64,000 nt of DNA, taken from Filosporella fistucella. Its lineage: Eukaryota; Ascomycota; Leotiomycetes; Helotiales. Location of the stretch: NCBI GenBank assembly GCA_030077755.1, contig JAQJZZ010000012.1, forward strand, positions 248,001 through 312,000, written 5' to 3'. The notes below the pieces were generated by a model. The model worked only from the letters and a program-made list of their open reading frames with translations. It was not told the origin of the DNA and ran no database searches. Each line of letters begins with the position of its first letter. Position 1 is the stretch's first letter. Shown here piece by piece: positions 1 to 11,963 of this stretch. Position numbers and translations under genes: made by a program.

Positions 1-81
1 TCGCTGTTTTGACAGTAAGTTGAAAATTGTCGTCGTCAATATTCTCTATGGTCGCTGTTTTGATAGTAAGTTGAAAACTGT
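1..81. repeat. two-copy direct repeat at the window edge
   Basis: A 30-bp element beginning tcgctgttttga occurs at 1-30 and again at 52-81, a 51-bp period. The copies differ only by two C/T transitions (gacagt/gatagt and aaaattgt/aaaactgt). The array may continue to the left of the window. Confidence 0.7.
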
Positions 82-1814
82 CTTCCACTGTCGTCGTTTC
101 TACCCGTCTGAGTTGGCTTGGTTACTTCTCCACTTGTGAGACCCAAAATTGTTCGGGGCGTCACCTAACAATTCAACTGCCCAGGCAGTTTTCTTATTTG
201 GGTGTCCATGTGCGCTCACTCTCTTGTGTCTGTCTCTGTCGTTAGGAACATGCACTGATTTATATCATACCAAACCGCGCTAGTACAGGCTCGCCTTTGA
301 GGATTTAGCATTCTATATTCTTATCACCTTTCATGTTCTCCTCATTTATCATTCAATCATTGAGATAAGTAGTCAAATTTCTATTCTCAAAATCCATGGT
401 TCTCTAAATTCGTAATTGACTATTACTAGTTATAAATATTTTTAGTTGGCAATGTTATAAAACAACCAATCTCAGCACCGCTTACTTTGCTCTGTCTAAC
501 TTCCTCCTTAATTTCGTGTTTACTCCTAGCTAAAATTCTTGCTTGCCTTTCCGCCACTCCTTCTTTTCTTCAACTTACGTTCTCGCTTTTCACTTTGCCC
601 CTCTTTCCTAAGTTGGACTCTTTGGATGGCCTACTCTTTGGATGGCCTACTCTTTTGATGGCATTTTGAGCCCTTCTCCCTATAGCAAGCAGTTACTCTG
701 TGTCACAGTCATAACGCAAGGAATGATCATTCTCTGGTCACAAAACTAGCTACGTTCTAGGGCAGGTGAAACTCATTTTGCTAGTAGCGCAAAACGGTCC
801 AGCAAATCGTTCCATTATTTCAGAAAGAGTTCGGCCCTTTTGACATACACGAGTATTGCTTTCGCTTTGAAATCCATAGCAATTGTCGTCAACACGGTTT
901 TCCCGCCTCGCTTTCCATACATTCGATTTTGCAGCTATGAATCCCTATTCTATTCACCTTCCTGCATCCACGCTCCCACTCACACTCTATCATTTCTTTT
1001 TAGATATTTTATGACTAAATATAGACCCCTTCCTTCCCCAAGTAGGTTCATCAAGACGTTGGGGTTGTGTTGTCGAACATCCCAAGGAGGACTATACCCC
1101 CTCCGGATATCCAATTCTGGTTGATTACCCTAGGCAATAGAACTTCGTTATTAGAGGTGCAAAGATAGAGATGTTGGAGATATCTAGTGAAGTGAGTTAG
1201 GACTAGGGCATATCTCTAGGAGGGCCTTTTCATCCCATGAAACTATAATTATCAACATATTCTCTGCTACTTCTGTTATTGTCAAGGCTCACAGTTGTCA
1301 AAGTCTATAGTTTTGCACCCGTTCATCTGATTCTGTCTAGTTCCGGAGTGTTTCTAGACCACTCATCAATCAATAAAAAAGATCGATTTGCATGACGTAG
1401 CAATTAGGATGAGCGATAATGCTCATGATCTCAAAGAATTAGCAAGTTCAAATGGTGTTTAGTTAATATAGAGGCTAGAAGAGAATAACTCTGCTTGGCT
1501 TTGGTACATTCTTGATAGTTCTATCAATTTAGCACGTTTATCTGCACTCACAAAATACCCCCTATCTAAAACTGAATTCTGGCCGAGGAATCTAAGCAAC
1601 ATTGAGAAGTACTTCTCTATTTCATTTAATTATAATTAGTGAAAATAATATAAAATTGATTAGGATATAACCCTTACTTACCCCGAATATATACTAGTTC
1701 TAATAATTCTCTAAGACCAACGTGCAGACTGCACATAGTTCTAATTAAATAACTCAATCCACTTCAATTCTCTTTTCCCAATTCGCAAATATAAGACTAT
1801 TGCAGGCCAAATTC
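82..1814. other. gene-free AT-rich stretch
   Basis: I see no supported gene here. Open frames are short, lack recognisable domains and have no convincing splice structure. There is a small local duplication around 613-660 (repeated ctctttggatggccta). Base composition becomes increasingly AT-rich towards 1600-1800. Confidence 0.5.
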
Positions 1815-2105
1815 AGGAAAAGTACAAAGTTGGATTAAAATTTAAAATTTGAAAAAAGTACAAAATTGGAATAATACTTTAATTCTTAAAAAAAGTATAA
1901 AATATGAATATTATTCAAAGTCTTCAAAAAGTATAAAATTAAAATAATATTTTAAGAAATTTGAAAAGTACAAATTTAGAATAGTTTAAGAAGTATAAGA
2001 AAAAGCACAAAGTGACAAAAGGAAGAAAGGTAATACATGAAGTACCAAAACAGAATAGTAACCAAAACCTGTTAAAAAGTACAAAGATAGAATAACAATT
2101 CAAAC
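1815..2105. repeat. degenerate AT-rich minisatellite, about 36-bp units
   Basis: About eight diverged units, each starting with a core like aaaaagtacaaa or aaaaagtataaa, at roughly 1817, 1852, 1888, 1925, 1973, 2000, 2039 and 2073. Each is followed by a variable AT-rich tail (tagaataa-like). The array ends about 150 bp downstream of the stop codon of the DUF1996 gene (minus strand), so it may lie in or next to its 3' untranslated region. Confidence 0.7.
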
Positions 2106-2257
2106 TTCACAGAATCACGTGGAAAATTGGAAAATCACTTTCATATCATTCATCTATCTACGCCAGCCGAAATCCATTCCCCCGATTCTGCCAGAGAGCC
2201 CGGGAGAATGCAGTCTTTAAAAAAGCACAGGGAAGGAAAGGGACATAAAAAAAGACT

Positions 2258-5073
2258 TTATTGTCCACCGTGGCGGCGGGCATGGAGGTGGCGCTTGCGG
2301 CCTGGGACCAGCACGGTGGCCGTTTCCTCCGCGGTCACAGTCACGACTTCCTCCACCCAGAGAATCTCCTCCACTGTGTTGGCACCGAGAGTAGTGTACT
2401 GAGTCGAAAAGAATGAAGGGCGTGGCGTAGTGGCAGCAGCTATTGGGGAAGGTGTGGTCGGCGCAACTTCAGCGGCGTTGACAACCTCGGCGGACGATAC
2501 TGTGGCGGGAGCAGACGAGGTTTGAGATATGGCGAATATAGCGCCTGGAACATAGGTATCGGATGTTGCGAGACTGATGCCAGCTGAGTAAGATAGAGTA
2601 GCGACAGGAGCGGCTGATCCGAGAGTACCTCCAGCAGTGGCGGCTTGAGATCCGCCAGCTGTTGCACCATGTGCATATGCAGATCCATACTGTATAACAA
2701 CGTTTCCGGGAAGGGATGACAGGTCTGCCTTGACGTTTTCTTTTGCAAGAACTCCAGACAACTCGAGCTCACAATTAGAATACTTGTCAGTGCCTTGAAT
2801 AGTGAATAGCGGACAGTCCTCAATCTTCCCAGAGAGGTTCGTGCATGTATCGACTGCTTGTTGTAAAAATCCTTCGTCCCAGCCCATCATAAAGTCACCG
2901 TGGTATCCACAACCTAATTGTGTTAGTGGGACTTGTCAACGTGTGTAGCGGAGGGGTAGATGCTTACCAGTTGGATCGCCGTTAGAAAGGACAAACTTTC
3001 CAGACTTGCCAGAGAATGCGTGAGTGTCCCAAATGGTTTCGTAGAACAATGAAGGAAGGCGAACAGGGAAATCCTCTGGGCAAGTTCCAGTCATGACTTG
3101 GGATGGATAAGCGACATGGGATTTTTTATCCTTTGAAGTGCGGTCCTTTCCGTTCCAGCAGGATGGGAACATCAACTCAAAGCGTACTCCATCAATACAG
3201 TTTGCATCCATATAGGACTTCTCAGGCATGAAGTGTCGGTAGAGAGAACCCTCGGGAGTCTTGGCGTAATTCAAGCAATTGAATCCCAACGCAGCTTGAC
3301 GGAGGAAGGTTTGTTGAGCGAACTCTCCAGTCCACAAGGATTTCTCAATGTCTGGGACAGGGTATGAAAAATTGCGCTGATTCGTATCGCCTGCAATCAT
3401 CTCAAAACCAGCGGGGAATGCCTTGAGGGTTGATTCTCCTGGGTTTGGATACAACAGGTAATAGCTGGAATTTGGTTAGCGATATGATATGAGGATGTGA
3501 AAATAACCTCTAGAGAAACATGTTCAAGGAAGCAAAGTGGTAGTATCAGTGAACTGTGAAGGGAACGAAATGATGGTATAAAATAGATGCTGAAGTATTA
3601 ATACAAACAGATTGTAGAGAGACGTGATGCATCAGTAACAGTGCGGTGGTATCGATCCAAATGATTTCAGGATATGATGGAGAAGTACACACCACTTCAT
3701 CCGACATGTGGAAGACGAGATAAGTAAGTGAAACGACCGTGGTGTGGAAACCTCTACATCCTGCAGCCAACACTTTGCCACGAGGGAAACCTGAAAGTGC
3801 CAAGGTAAAAAGAAAAAAATGTTCCAGTAACAACGCGGCGATATCGATCCACACTGTGGAGGAGAATGACTAAGTGAATACTGCGGTGGTATCGATCGCA
3901 CCGCAACACTTTGTCCAGTCTGGAAAAGAAAAGTGCGAAAGCCGCATGACAAGCAAGTAAACAATGCGGCGGTATCGAACCAAATTTTGGTAAAAATGAG
4001 TTAGTGGATACGGCGGTAATATCGATACCACCGCAAGACTTTGCTGTAATCGGAAAATGAAAGAGCAACAAAATAGCATATAAGTAAACAATGCGGTGGT
4101 ATCGAAACTACCGCAATCCACAGCATGACTTGCTGGGGATTTTGAAAAATCTGACAGGAAAAAAATACAAAAAACTTCATGGACAGGCAGCCAATGCGGT
4201 GGTATCGACACCGACATTACAACTTTGCTGGATCGAAAAATCTGAAAGAACAGGGGTTCAAAAGAATGGTTACTTACGCAAGCATTCCACCAACTTGATT
4301 AACCAGAGTGAACTCGCCCGTGCTGTCGTCCTGAAAGTAGAGAGCGGGGTGCCAGTAAACAGACTTGTCTTGAACAACTTCACAGGAAGTGCAGGAACCG
4401 CCGATGAGGTCTTGATAGCTTGCCGAAGTAGAGAAACCTGGAAGAAGGGAGTTAGTCAGAATTGTGAAACTCTCATATATAAATGCTTGCGAACATCGAC
4501 CGGGATGATTCAAAATCTGATGTAGATGATGTGATACAATATCGAAATCTTCTCAGCAGCAAGAGGAGAAATTCGAATGATCCGCTCTCTGATAAAGATG
4601 CTGAGATGCGAGTCTGAAGCTCCTCCAGCAAATGCGCTCAAATCTGAATGACTCCAAATCTGTTGCAAATGCCTTGTGCCAAACGAATTTGTGTAGGCCC
4701 AACATATGCACAGAGATCTGAAAGACACCAACTCCTTTGCAAATGCTATATGCCGCGGACACACAAATTCGAATGAATCTAAGACATGCGCATGGATCGG
4801 AAAGACTCCAGATTCCATACCATTGCTGTGAATCATACGAATTCGCGATCGTTCCAGCTCTGAGGAACCCAGATCCCAAAGGACATAGACAGGAAGAGGA
4901 GAATGAGACTTACCAGAAGAGCCGTGGATCGCATGAGCATGCTCAGCGAGGGTACCGTTGGAAACAAGGGGATCAATCCTAGCAATACCAGTCCGAGAAA
5001 GACATGGCATACGCCAGAAAGCAAGGACATTGATAGCCATCAAGGCTCCAAGAAAGAGCTTGAAAGTCTTCAT
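2258..5073 (-). CDS. secreted DUF1996-domain protein
   Basis: Four exons read on the minus strand: 5073-4914, 4437-4278, 3464-2968 and 2913-2258, giving 490 aa. The start is the ATG at 5073, which opens a signal peptide (MKTFKLFLGALMAINVLA). The DUF1996 domain follows directly, at about residues 18-310, with the family hallmarks FWRMPC, IDPL, EHAHAIHG, DKSVYWHPALYF, GGMLAYY, FPSCWNG and CGYHGDFM; the paired cysteines suggest disulfides. The last ~180 residues are Ala/Ser/Thr-rich low complexity, typical of a glycosylated wall-facing tail, and end in a basic stretch (RKRHLHARRHGG). The biochemical role of DUF1996 is not established. Introns 1 (476 nt) and 2 (813 nt) are far longer than others in the window and are filled with tandem repeats; intron 3 is 54 nt. 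Family call is firm; function unknown. Confidence 0.9.
3637..4255. repeat. tandem repeat with ATCGAT palindrome inside DUF1996 intron 2
   Basis: The motif TGCGGTGGTATCGA, or a close variant, starts at about 3642, 3833, 3882, 3964, 4010, 4091 and 4194. In several copies it is followed by an inverted arm (ACCACCGCA), making a palindrome of about 24 bp centred on ATCGAT, best at 3882-3905 and 4010-4035. Blocks 3831-3960 and 3961-4088 are clearly related ~130-bp tandem units sharing the tail actttg, a ggaaaa-rich middle and ending in aagtaaac. The array fills most of the 813-nt intron. Confidence 0.8.
4560..4815. repeat. tandem repeat inside DUF1996 intron 1
   Basis: Diverged units of about 70-80 bp contain the recurring blocks aattcgaatga, ggaaagactcc/gaaagacacc and gcaaatgc. 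Examples start near 4629 (gcaaatgcgctc), 4663 (gcaaatgccttg) and 4738 (gcaaatgctata). The sequence family differs from the repeat in intron 2. Confidence 0.6.
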
Positions 5074-7529
5074 TGTCGCGTGTGCTGTCGTTCCAGCTGA
5101 TTGCAACGATCTTTGAAGAAGGGTTGAGGGTATCAGACAATAATGTCAAGTCAAGGTTGAACCAAGGGATGAATGGATCTTGAGAATTAGTCAACTGATG
5201 TTGTTGAAGAGAGGTTGTTGGATGAGATCGATGCGGTTGTCCAGAAAGTAAATAGAATCTCTCGCTTCTCTTTCCCAATTCTGTCTAGTATTGGATCTGA
5301 AAAGTGTCCCAGTAGCGTGATGTTATTCCGACCGCCTTTGGGGGTCGATGAGGGCGGTCGTGATAGTCGTGAAGGAGATATCTTAGCGTCCTGGAGTCCA
5401 AGATATTCCGAAGTTACTCCTCAAATGCCCAAATAAATCCAGCTTCGAAGTTTCCAGCCTCAAAATATTCTTCTCCTCCTCCAAAATACTACCTTAATAA
5501 CACTACCGATCGCAGTAAGTTGTTGTGGTTGAAGCTATTCCCAATCGTCGATTTTGGTACCCCTGAACCGTATGCGAATGCGATGCCAAGACTTTCCTCC
5601 TGCAACACAACCCAAAGGAATGAATTCGCGTCCTAGGCACGAGATTTTGAAATGAAGGTATGCGATTTTATCGTAAATGAATGAACGTCCGGACAGCGAG
5701 ACAAGGAAAGGAGCGTGTGGGGTGGAAGATTGACGATGGAAGCGGTGCAGAAGAAAGGAAGAGAGAAGGAGGAGGAGAGAAAGATATGGCGATAGGAACA
5801 AACGAAGATAGGCTTGGGACTTGGGCTGAGTAGGGGTAAGTTGTGCTGGGATTTGACGGCAGGGTTGGCTTGGGTGTTGGGTTTTGTACCTGCCAAGGAT
5901 TCGTACAGGGGCCGTGGGCTGGGGTTTTGATCATTGCCACTGCCATTATTAGTGGAGGATTGTAAGTGAAGCCATCCAGTTGGTCAACGAATGGTGCCAA
6001 ATTGCTGGCTATAACGGGAACGGACATGAGTGAGGATCGAGCAGATATCACTGCAGTAGGGTGAGAGCCATAGAGAACGAGCTAAGAGTCCAGCAGAAGC
6101 AGCCCAGCAGATGCCGGATCCATACAGAACAGACATCATATCAGAGCCCTTCCAAGGACCAGAACAGACACCGCAAGAATCCGTTCGCAAACCAACAGTC
6201 AGTCAGTCATGGCAGGAAACACATTCAACACCGCCCCGGTCCCAATTTCAATACCCATCCCATAATTCAAGAGATGAGCACGCACTCAGGGTGAAGGCAT
6301 GATCCTGATCTGCCATTTATAACTGGGGATATGAATGACATGCCTGAATTGGGGCTGGTGTTCCTTTAACTTCCCCTGCTGAGACGGCAACTGGAGATCA
6401 TCCAGGGACCATCTGGCTGGGGTACAGCAATCCAACCACCAGACCAGGGAGAAGAACACCTCCGTATTTCAGGCGAGTGTATCGGATGGTGTTGGTGTTG
6501 AGCCAGCGGCTGGAAGGAATGGAAGAACCGAAGCGCATTTGTACCACACTATCTGTGTTTCTCACGATAGTTGCATGGTTTCCTGACTAGGTCAGAAGCC
6601 AGAGGACAGAGGGTTCCGGTTATTTGTGGTGTGTGTGTCCAGGATGCATGCTAATATCCGGCTGGAAGAAGGTATCTTGCAGCGTTTGGTTATGGATGGA
6701 CAGATGGATGGATGGTGAGATCTATCTTGAAATCTCACCTCCCGCTCTTCCATCTGACATCACATCAAGATAGACATGACCGGCCATCAGACGATCTCTA
6801 AGCGCGGCCGAAGCCGTGTCTAAGAATTAGATGAAGCATCGCGTAGTCCAAGGCGAGACAAGACGACGACTCTTCATCTCTTTCATCTGATCCTTTTTGT
6901 TTGCTTCAAGAGAATTTGCATGGCGTTCCTGTTGGTTTGTTCTGGTGTGTCCGGCGGGCTGGCATCGAAAAGCTGGAGGAGCGGGCGTTAACTTGAAACC
7001 AGTCTAAATACACACAGACGAACCAATCATGACAGGAAGATCCCAGATCATGGACCCCACTTACCATACTCGGCTGGACTCAACGTCACAGGCTCCGGAG
7101 ATTCAGGGGTTTGCCAGGTTGGTCTTGGCAGAAGCATTGCCATCGAAGTTTCATAAAGTTGTGCCTGTTTTGTTTTGTGAAACGGAGTAACTGGGGTTGA
7201 GATGGCGAGGTCAAGGTCCAGATTTCGAGATTCAGATGGGAGCTGAGTTGGATGGATGGATGCGGTGAGTTTGAGCCGGAAGAGAACTAATCTGATTGCG
7301 TTCCAGCGAGGCGGGACAAAGACACTTTCATGCTTTGCATGGTGAGGATGGTGAGATCGCCTCTTCTTGCGAACGGCTTGAGCTGCAGGTATCAACAGCA
7401 TCAAAGTCGAAAGCAGTGTGGCGGGATGAGTGTAAGTCCAGAAGGGTTCTATTCTCTTGCGTTCCGGCCAGCCGGCACGACAAGAACAGACCTCTTCATG
7501 GTATAGTTATCCTTTCTTGGAAGGTTGAG
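5074..7529. other. gene-free stretch upstream of the DUF1996 gene
   Basis: Several overlapping open frames exist on both strands (for example 5668-6051 minus and 7048-7404 minus), but all are Pro/Ser-rich translations of simple composition without domains or supporting introns. The first few hundred bases above 5073 should hold the DUF1996 promoter. I see nothing else that I can name. Confidence 0.4.
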
Positions 7530-8640
7530 GAAGATATGGATAATTTCAGAATCGCGGTAGTGAGGTTATTTAAGGCGAGTCGGAGAAGATTCAATTCCTC
7601 GCGGACCTCTACGACAAATTGCGAAGGAGCGATAGACCCTTGACATATATGTGTTTCCTGATATCTTGTATAGTTCGTTCCTTCTCTAATACAATAGAGA
7701 ATATTAGAATCGCAATAAGGTTATCCAAGGCGAATCGGAGAAGATTCAATTCCTCACGGAGTGGCATCTTTACGACAAATTATAAAGGAGCGAAAGACCC
7801 TCGACCCGTATACATGCTTTCCTTTCCGATATCTTACAAAGCTCGTACCTTCTTTGATACTCTTCATATATTATTATCCTCTCTTAGAAGCGATAATATC
7901 AGAATTACAGTGAGGCTATTTTAAGGCGAATCGGAGAAGATTCAATTCATCACGAAGTGGCATATTTATGACAAATCGCAAATGAGCAAAAGAACCTCGA
8001 CACGTATACGTGCTTTCTTTTCCAACATCTTACAAAGCTTGTACCTTCTCTAATACTCTTGATTATACTATCTAAGAAGGTAGAAGAAGCTATAAACAAT
8101 ATCGCAGTGAGGTTATTCTAGAGTAAATCGGAGAAGATTCAATTCCTTACGAAGCGGGACTCCTTTGACGAATTACGAAGGAGCGATAGACCCTCAATAT
8201 ATATGGAGTATACGTTCTTTATTTTCCGCTATCTTGCATAGCTTGTTCTTTCTCTAATAATTTTCATGGTATAATTAAGCTTTCTTGAGATGGATAATAT
8301 CAGAATCATAGTAGGATCATTTCAACGTGAGTTGGCGAAGATGCAATTCCGCCGTATACTAGACGAGGACAATTGCAACGGAGAGATAGACTCTTGATAC
8401 AGATATGTGCTTTCCTTCTTATATAGCTTGTTCCTTCTCTAATATTCTTTATAATATCGTCACATTTTCTAGAAGTTTAACCAAGGTTCAGATAATATCA
8501 AAGTCACAGTGAAATTATTTCAAAGTATGTCGGCGAAGATTCTATCCCCCTGCATTTCAGACGAGGACAATCACAAAAGCGCAGGAAACCCTGGATACAG
8601 ATACGTTCTTTCCTTCCTGATTACTCATTCCTTCTCGCAG
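7530..8640. repeat. decayed satellite array, about 155-203 bp units
   Basis: Six units share the core cggagaagattcaattcctc, at about 7581, 7735, 7931, 8129, 8332 and 8531. Each is preceded by gataatatcagaatc and followed by a block like acgacaaattgcgaaggagcgatagac. Divergence rises to the right, and a faint further unit may precede the array near 7437. Short open frames at 7619-7924 are only readings of this repeat. Confidence 0.8.
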
Positions 8641-10245
8641 GAGATTATTTGTAAGTATGAATAGCATCACGATTTCCGGAAATAGCAGATATTCAAATAC
8701 ATTTATCCGGCATCTCATCTTGCAGCTCGCATATCGCATCTGACCTGCATTGTCCAAAAATACCAACCTGGTAAGACGGCATGCGACCCGCTTCTGTGTA
8801 CTAACAGCAGCATATCGTCATATCTGCCTTCTACGAATATATTTCCTATTTCTCCTCAGCGCACTCAGCTCGGCACCTTTGATGCTTACCAAAATCCCAG
8901 ACTAAAATTATTTTGCCTTACCATCTCATTCCCTTTTCAAAATGCAATATCCAATTCTCGCATTGCACAACTCTACCCTTCTTCAAACCCAACAGTGGCT
9001 GTGCAGCCAATGCGCAATCATCTCATACCTCTCCTCTCTGCATCGATAAAACGTTGAATGTATGATCTTCTTTGCGCTTCCTTACTGACAGAAGCTTGAT
9101 TCATTTCTATCGTAATTTTGAAGCCAAGCGCAGGTGTCGCATTCAGGGTGGTTGTTTGAGAGGTTAAGCTTATTTGAATTCATGCAATTGATGAGTGATG
9201 GTAAAGATCGAGTCAGTGTTTCGTGGTTCGAGTATGAAGGAGAGCGAGAGGAGCGATGAGAGAGGAGGAAACATGAAACAAGATCGTGTGACTAATTTTG
9301 GCACTCATCTGTATTCAATTACCATTTCATAATGCGAAGTACTTCCAAGACCAACACAAGAATAATCTCATCCTTCATCTCATTTAACTTCTTGATAACA
9401 TTCCTTTCACAAGTCTCTAAACATCCAAAGATCTCCAGCCAAGCTTCTCTTTCTCCATCCCATCCTTCTACCCACTATCCCATCCACAGCCCCACAACCA
9501 ATCTATCTCTCCCGACCCCATCTCCCGCAAAAATACCAGATGAACGGTATGACGACGCTCTCTCGGCGTTCTTAAATTACTCCCTCTATACGACCAGGGA
9601 TAAGAAAACTTAAGATCGTGTTAAGAAGTTTTAAAGTAGCGATAAACAATTTAATCTCTCCGGATATTAAGATCGGACGAGATCTACCAATTAAGCTTGT
9701 CACGTGCAGAGATGTGAGCGACTGGGTTTAGGATCTGTGATTTGGAAGAGGATGGAGGGATGGAAGGATAGGCTGAATGTAGTGTAGTAGGATATGAATG
9801 AGTGTAAGGTAGGGTAGGTATATACTCTTCGGTGAGAAGGAGGGGCAAAACGCGAAAATATTCGTTCCCTCTCAGCGAGACAGCCTGCCAACCCAAAATA
9901 TATTGGAGACTGGCCTCCTCACTATGAAAATTGATGCGAAGACTGCGAGCTGAACGTCTTTCTCGATACTTGTGTTTTTATATCGTTTACCTTCTTGGGT
10001 TTCTCTCCTCACTTTCCTATGTTTTCAGCCAATTCTCAGAACAAGAAATTCTGGATATGACACGGTGAGAGTATAAATTTACACAGGAATATAGGGTATA
10101 GTAGGATATGATTGTAAGATCATCAAGACAGTGTCATTTACTCCGAAATTGCTTTTGATACTTGCCTGATTATAAAGATATATAACCCCGGAAGTGTATC
10201 ACTTATCTTCCTCATCCCACAACTGTCCGCTCCTCAGCCATACCC
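8641..10245. other. gene-free stretch between satellite and oxidase gene
   Basis: No gene is supported. A 93-codon frame at 9332-9613 (plus) translates to a Ser/Thr/Pro-rich peptide with a weakly hydrophobic start but has no homology I can recognise. The rest is ordinary A+T-rich spacer. Confidence 0.4.
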
Positions 10246-11963
10246 TCAAACGACCTTGATAATCTGACCCACAACACTTTTAAAGATCCCATTAGGATCA
10301 AATTTATCCCTTACGGCTTTAAACCGTTGTAAATGCTACTCACAGAATTAGTCTATTTCCCATTCAGCATCATGATACTCACACTCGAGTCAAGATTCTT
10401 GACAGATTGCTCCAATACCGTCCGAGAATTCTTCGTCCAGTGCGGTCTGCAAGGAAACTCATTGATTAATGTCTGCGACAGATTATGATCTGCATTTATC
10501 AGCATTCCGAACCTTCAAAAAGAATCTGCAAACTCACAAAAAGCTTCGTTAAACCGCAAGTTATCTCCCCAGGTAGGTCTATAACTAGGGAAATCAAACA
10601 TGATAGCTCCCTTGCTCCAGTCAACCCCACCGGTATTATTACTCCACACCTGACCCAGGAGATCATTATACGGCCGTCCAAATTTAATATTGATGCCACT
10701 TCGGTATGTGCTCGTCATGATAATGCCCTTGGCAAGCTGAGCATCGAAGAGTTCTCTCACCCGTTTCAATAGCTTATTCGCCATCGTCACTGGAACAGCG
10801 AGTTCAAGGGTATAGGCGCGAAGATTGTAATCCCATTCTGGTCGGAGACCAGGATAGAGGCCACCGATCAGGACATCGTAGTCCCATCCGTAAACGGGCC
10901 AAGTGGTAATGGCGGTATCGGTTGTCTTTTCGTGGAAGTTTGGGTTAGACCAGATGCCATAGAAGATGGTTTCTGCGAGCATGTTGGAGGTAGCTAATAT
11001 TTTGCCGCTGTCGAGAAGCGTTCGAGCCGTTACTGCTTCGAGTTCTGTAATCGAGAATGTGGATTGAAATCCTTCTTGGGAGGTCGAGTTGGTTGGTACG
11101 ACGTCGTAGTAACGGTGATGGAATTTGCGAAGGTATGGCCACCACTTTCCAATGTCAGCGCTGATCTGAAGAGTACAGTCCAAGCTTACCCAAAAGTTTG
11201 CAGTGGCGTATGGTGCAATTAGACCATATATGTCGCCGTTCAGAACATCATCTTCTTGAAGACTGTATAATGTGAGTCGTGTCTACATATTGCCTGGGAT
11301 ATACACTCACATATCTTGCTTAGCATATAACTTGAAGGCTGGGTAAATCTGAAACTTGATTCTCGCAATCGGTCCAAGTAATCCAAGAGATGTCGAAGCT
11401 GCAAGCCAAGTATCATCTGTCTCATCGCGAACAATTTTTCGGATGGTGCCAGTTGCATCGATGATATGGAGTTCCAAAGCTCCAGCAGCAACCATAGAGG
11501 CTTCTCTCAACGACGACCTATGGGCTCCCATGGCAATCGCACCAGCAATAGTCATATTCCAATTGACCAAGGCATACCCAATTGAGGCACCACGCGCATG
11601 GAGGTAATCAGCCAGCTCAAAGAATGTAACTCCTGCTTCAATCATAACTGATCCAGTATCACCATTCAAAACGAAGTCGCTTATTCCATGTACGCCTTCA
11701 GTCTGAATGATGATGGTTCTATTATCATCGGAACACATGGTATCATACCACATATGCCCTTTACCGCTGGCTCTAACAGGAATATTTGATGCTGCTGCCT
11801 TTTTGACGAGGGAGACCATCTCATCGACAGTCGTCGGTTGATACACAGCAGACACATTTTTGCATGCTGGAAAGCCTGGACCATCAAAGGTGTCGAACTC
11901 GAGCGCAATCGACAGGCCAAAAAAAGCTGGCAAGAAACCTGCTGCGAACTTTTGAATCCACAT
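10246..11963 (-). CDS. secreted FAD-linked oxidase (VAO/PCMH family, ALO-like C-terminus)
   Basis: Four exons: 11963-11311, 11262-10538, 10489-10383 and 10335-10246, giving 524 aa with introns of 47-48 nt. The N-terminus is a probable signal peptide (FAAGFLPAFFGLSIA). A PCMH-type FAD-binding domain covers about residues 30-215, with VRASGKGH at 63-70; this histidine is where VAO-family enzymes often attach FAD covalently. The C-terminal HWTKN (about 476) and KFDPNGIFKSV match the sugar-lactone oxidase branch (D-arabinono-1,4-lactone oxidase type). Expected chemistry is FAD-dependent oxidation of an alcohol or lactone substrate with oxygen as acceptor, outside the cell; the substrate cannot be told. 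The third exon begins after AG at 10490; the nearer AG at 10447 would break the frame. Confidence 0.85.

Noticed and set aside
3546..4217. Four overlapping minus-strand frames of about 100 codons
   Set aside because: They are translations of the tandem repeat in intron 2 of the DUF1996 gene in different phases; none has a domain and the flanking exons splice over them.
7619..7924. 101-codon plus-strand frame
   Set aside because: It spans two units of the satellite and shows the repeat twice in its translation; no start context or homology.
9332..9613. Possible small secreted protein
   Set aside because: The N-terminus is only weakly hydrophobic, the rest is Ser/Thr/Pro-rich, it lacks cysteines, and there is no supporting structure.
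10383..10538. Apparent frame break in the FAD-linked oxidase at its second intron
   Set aside because: Using the AG at 10447 loses one base of frame, but the AG at 10490 gives a 48-nt intron, restores the frame and adds family-like text (INEFPCRPHWTKN), so the gene is intact.
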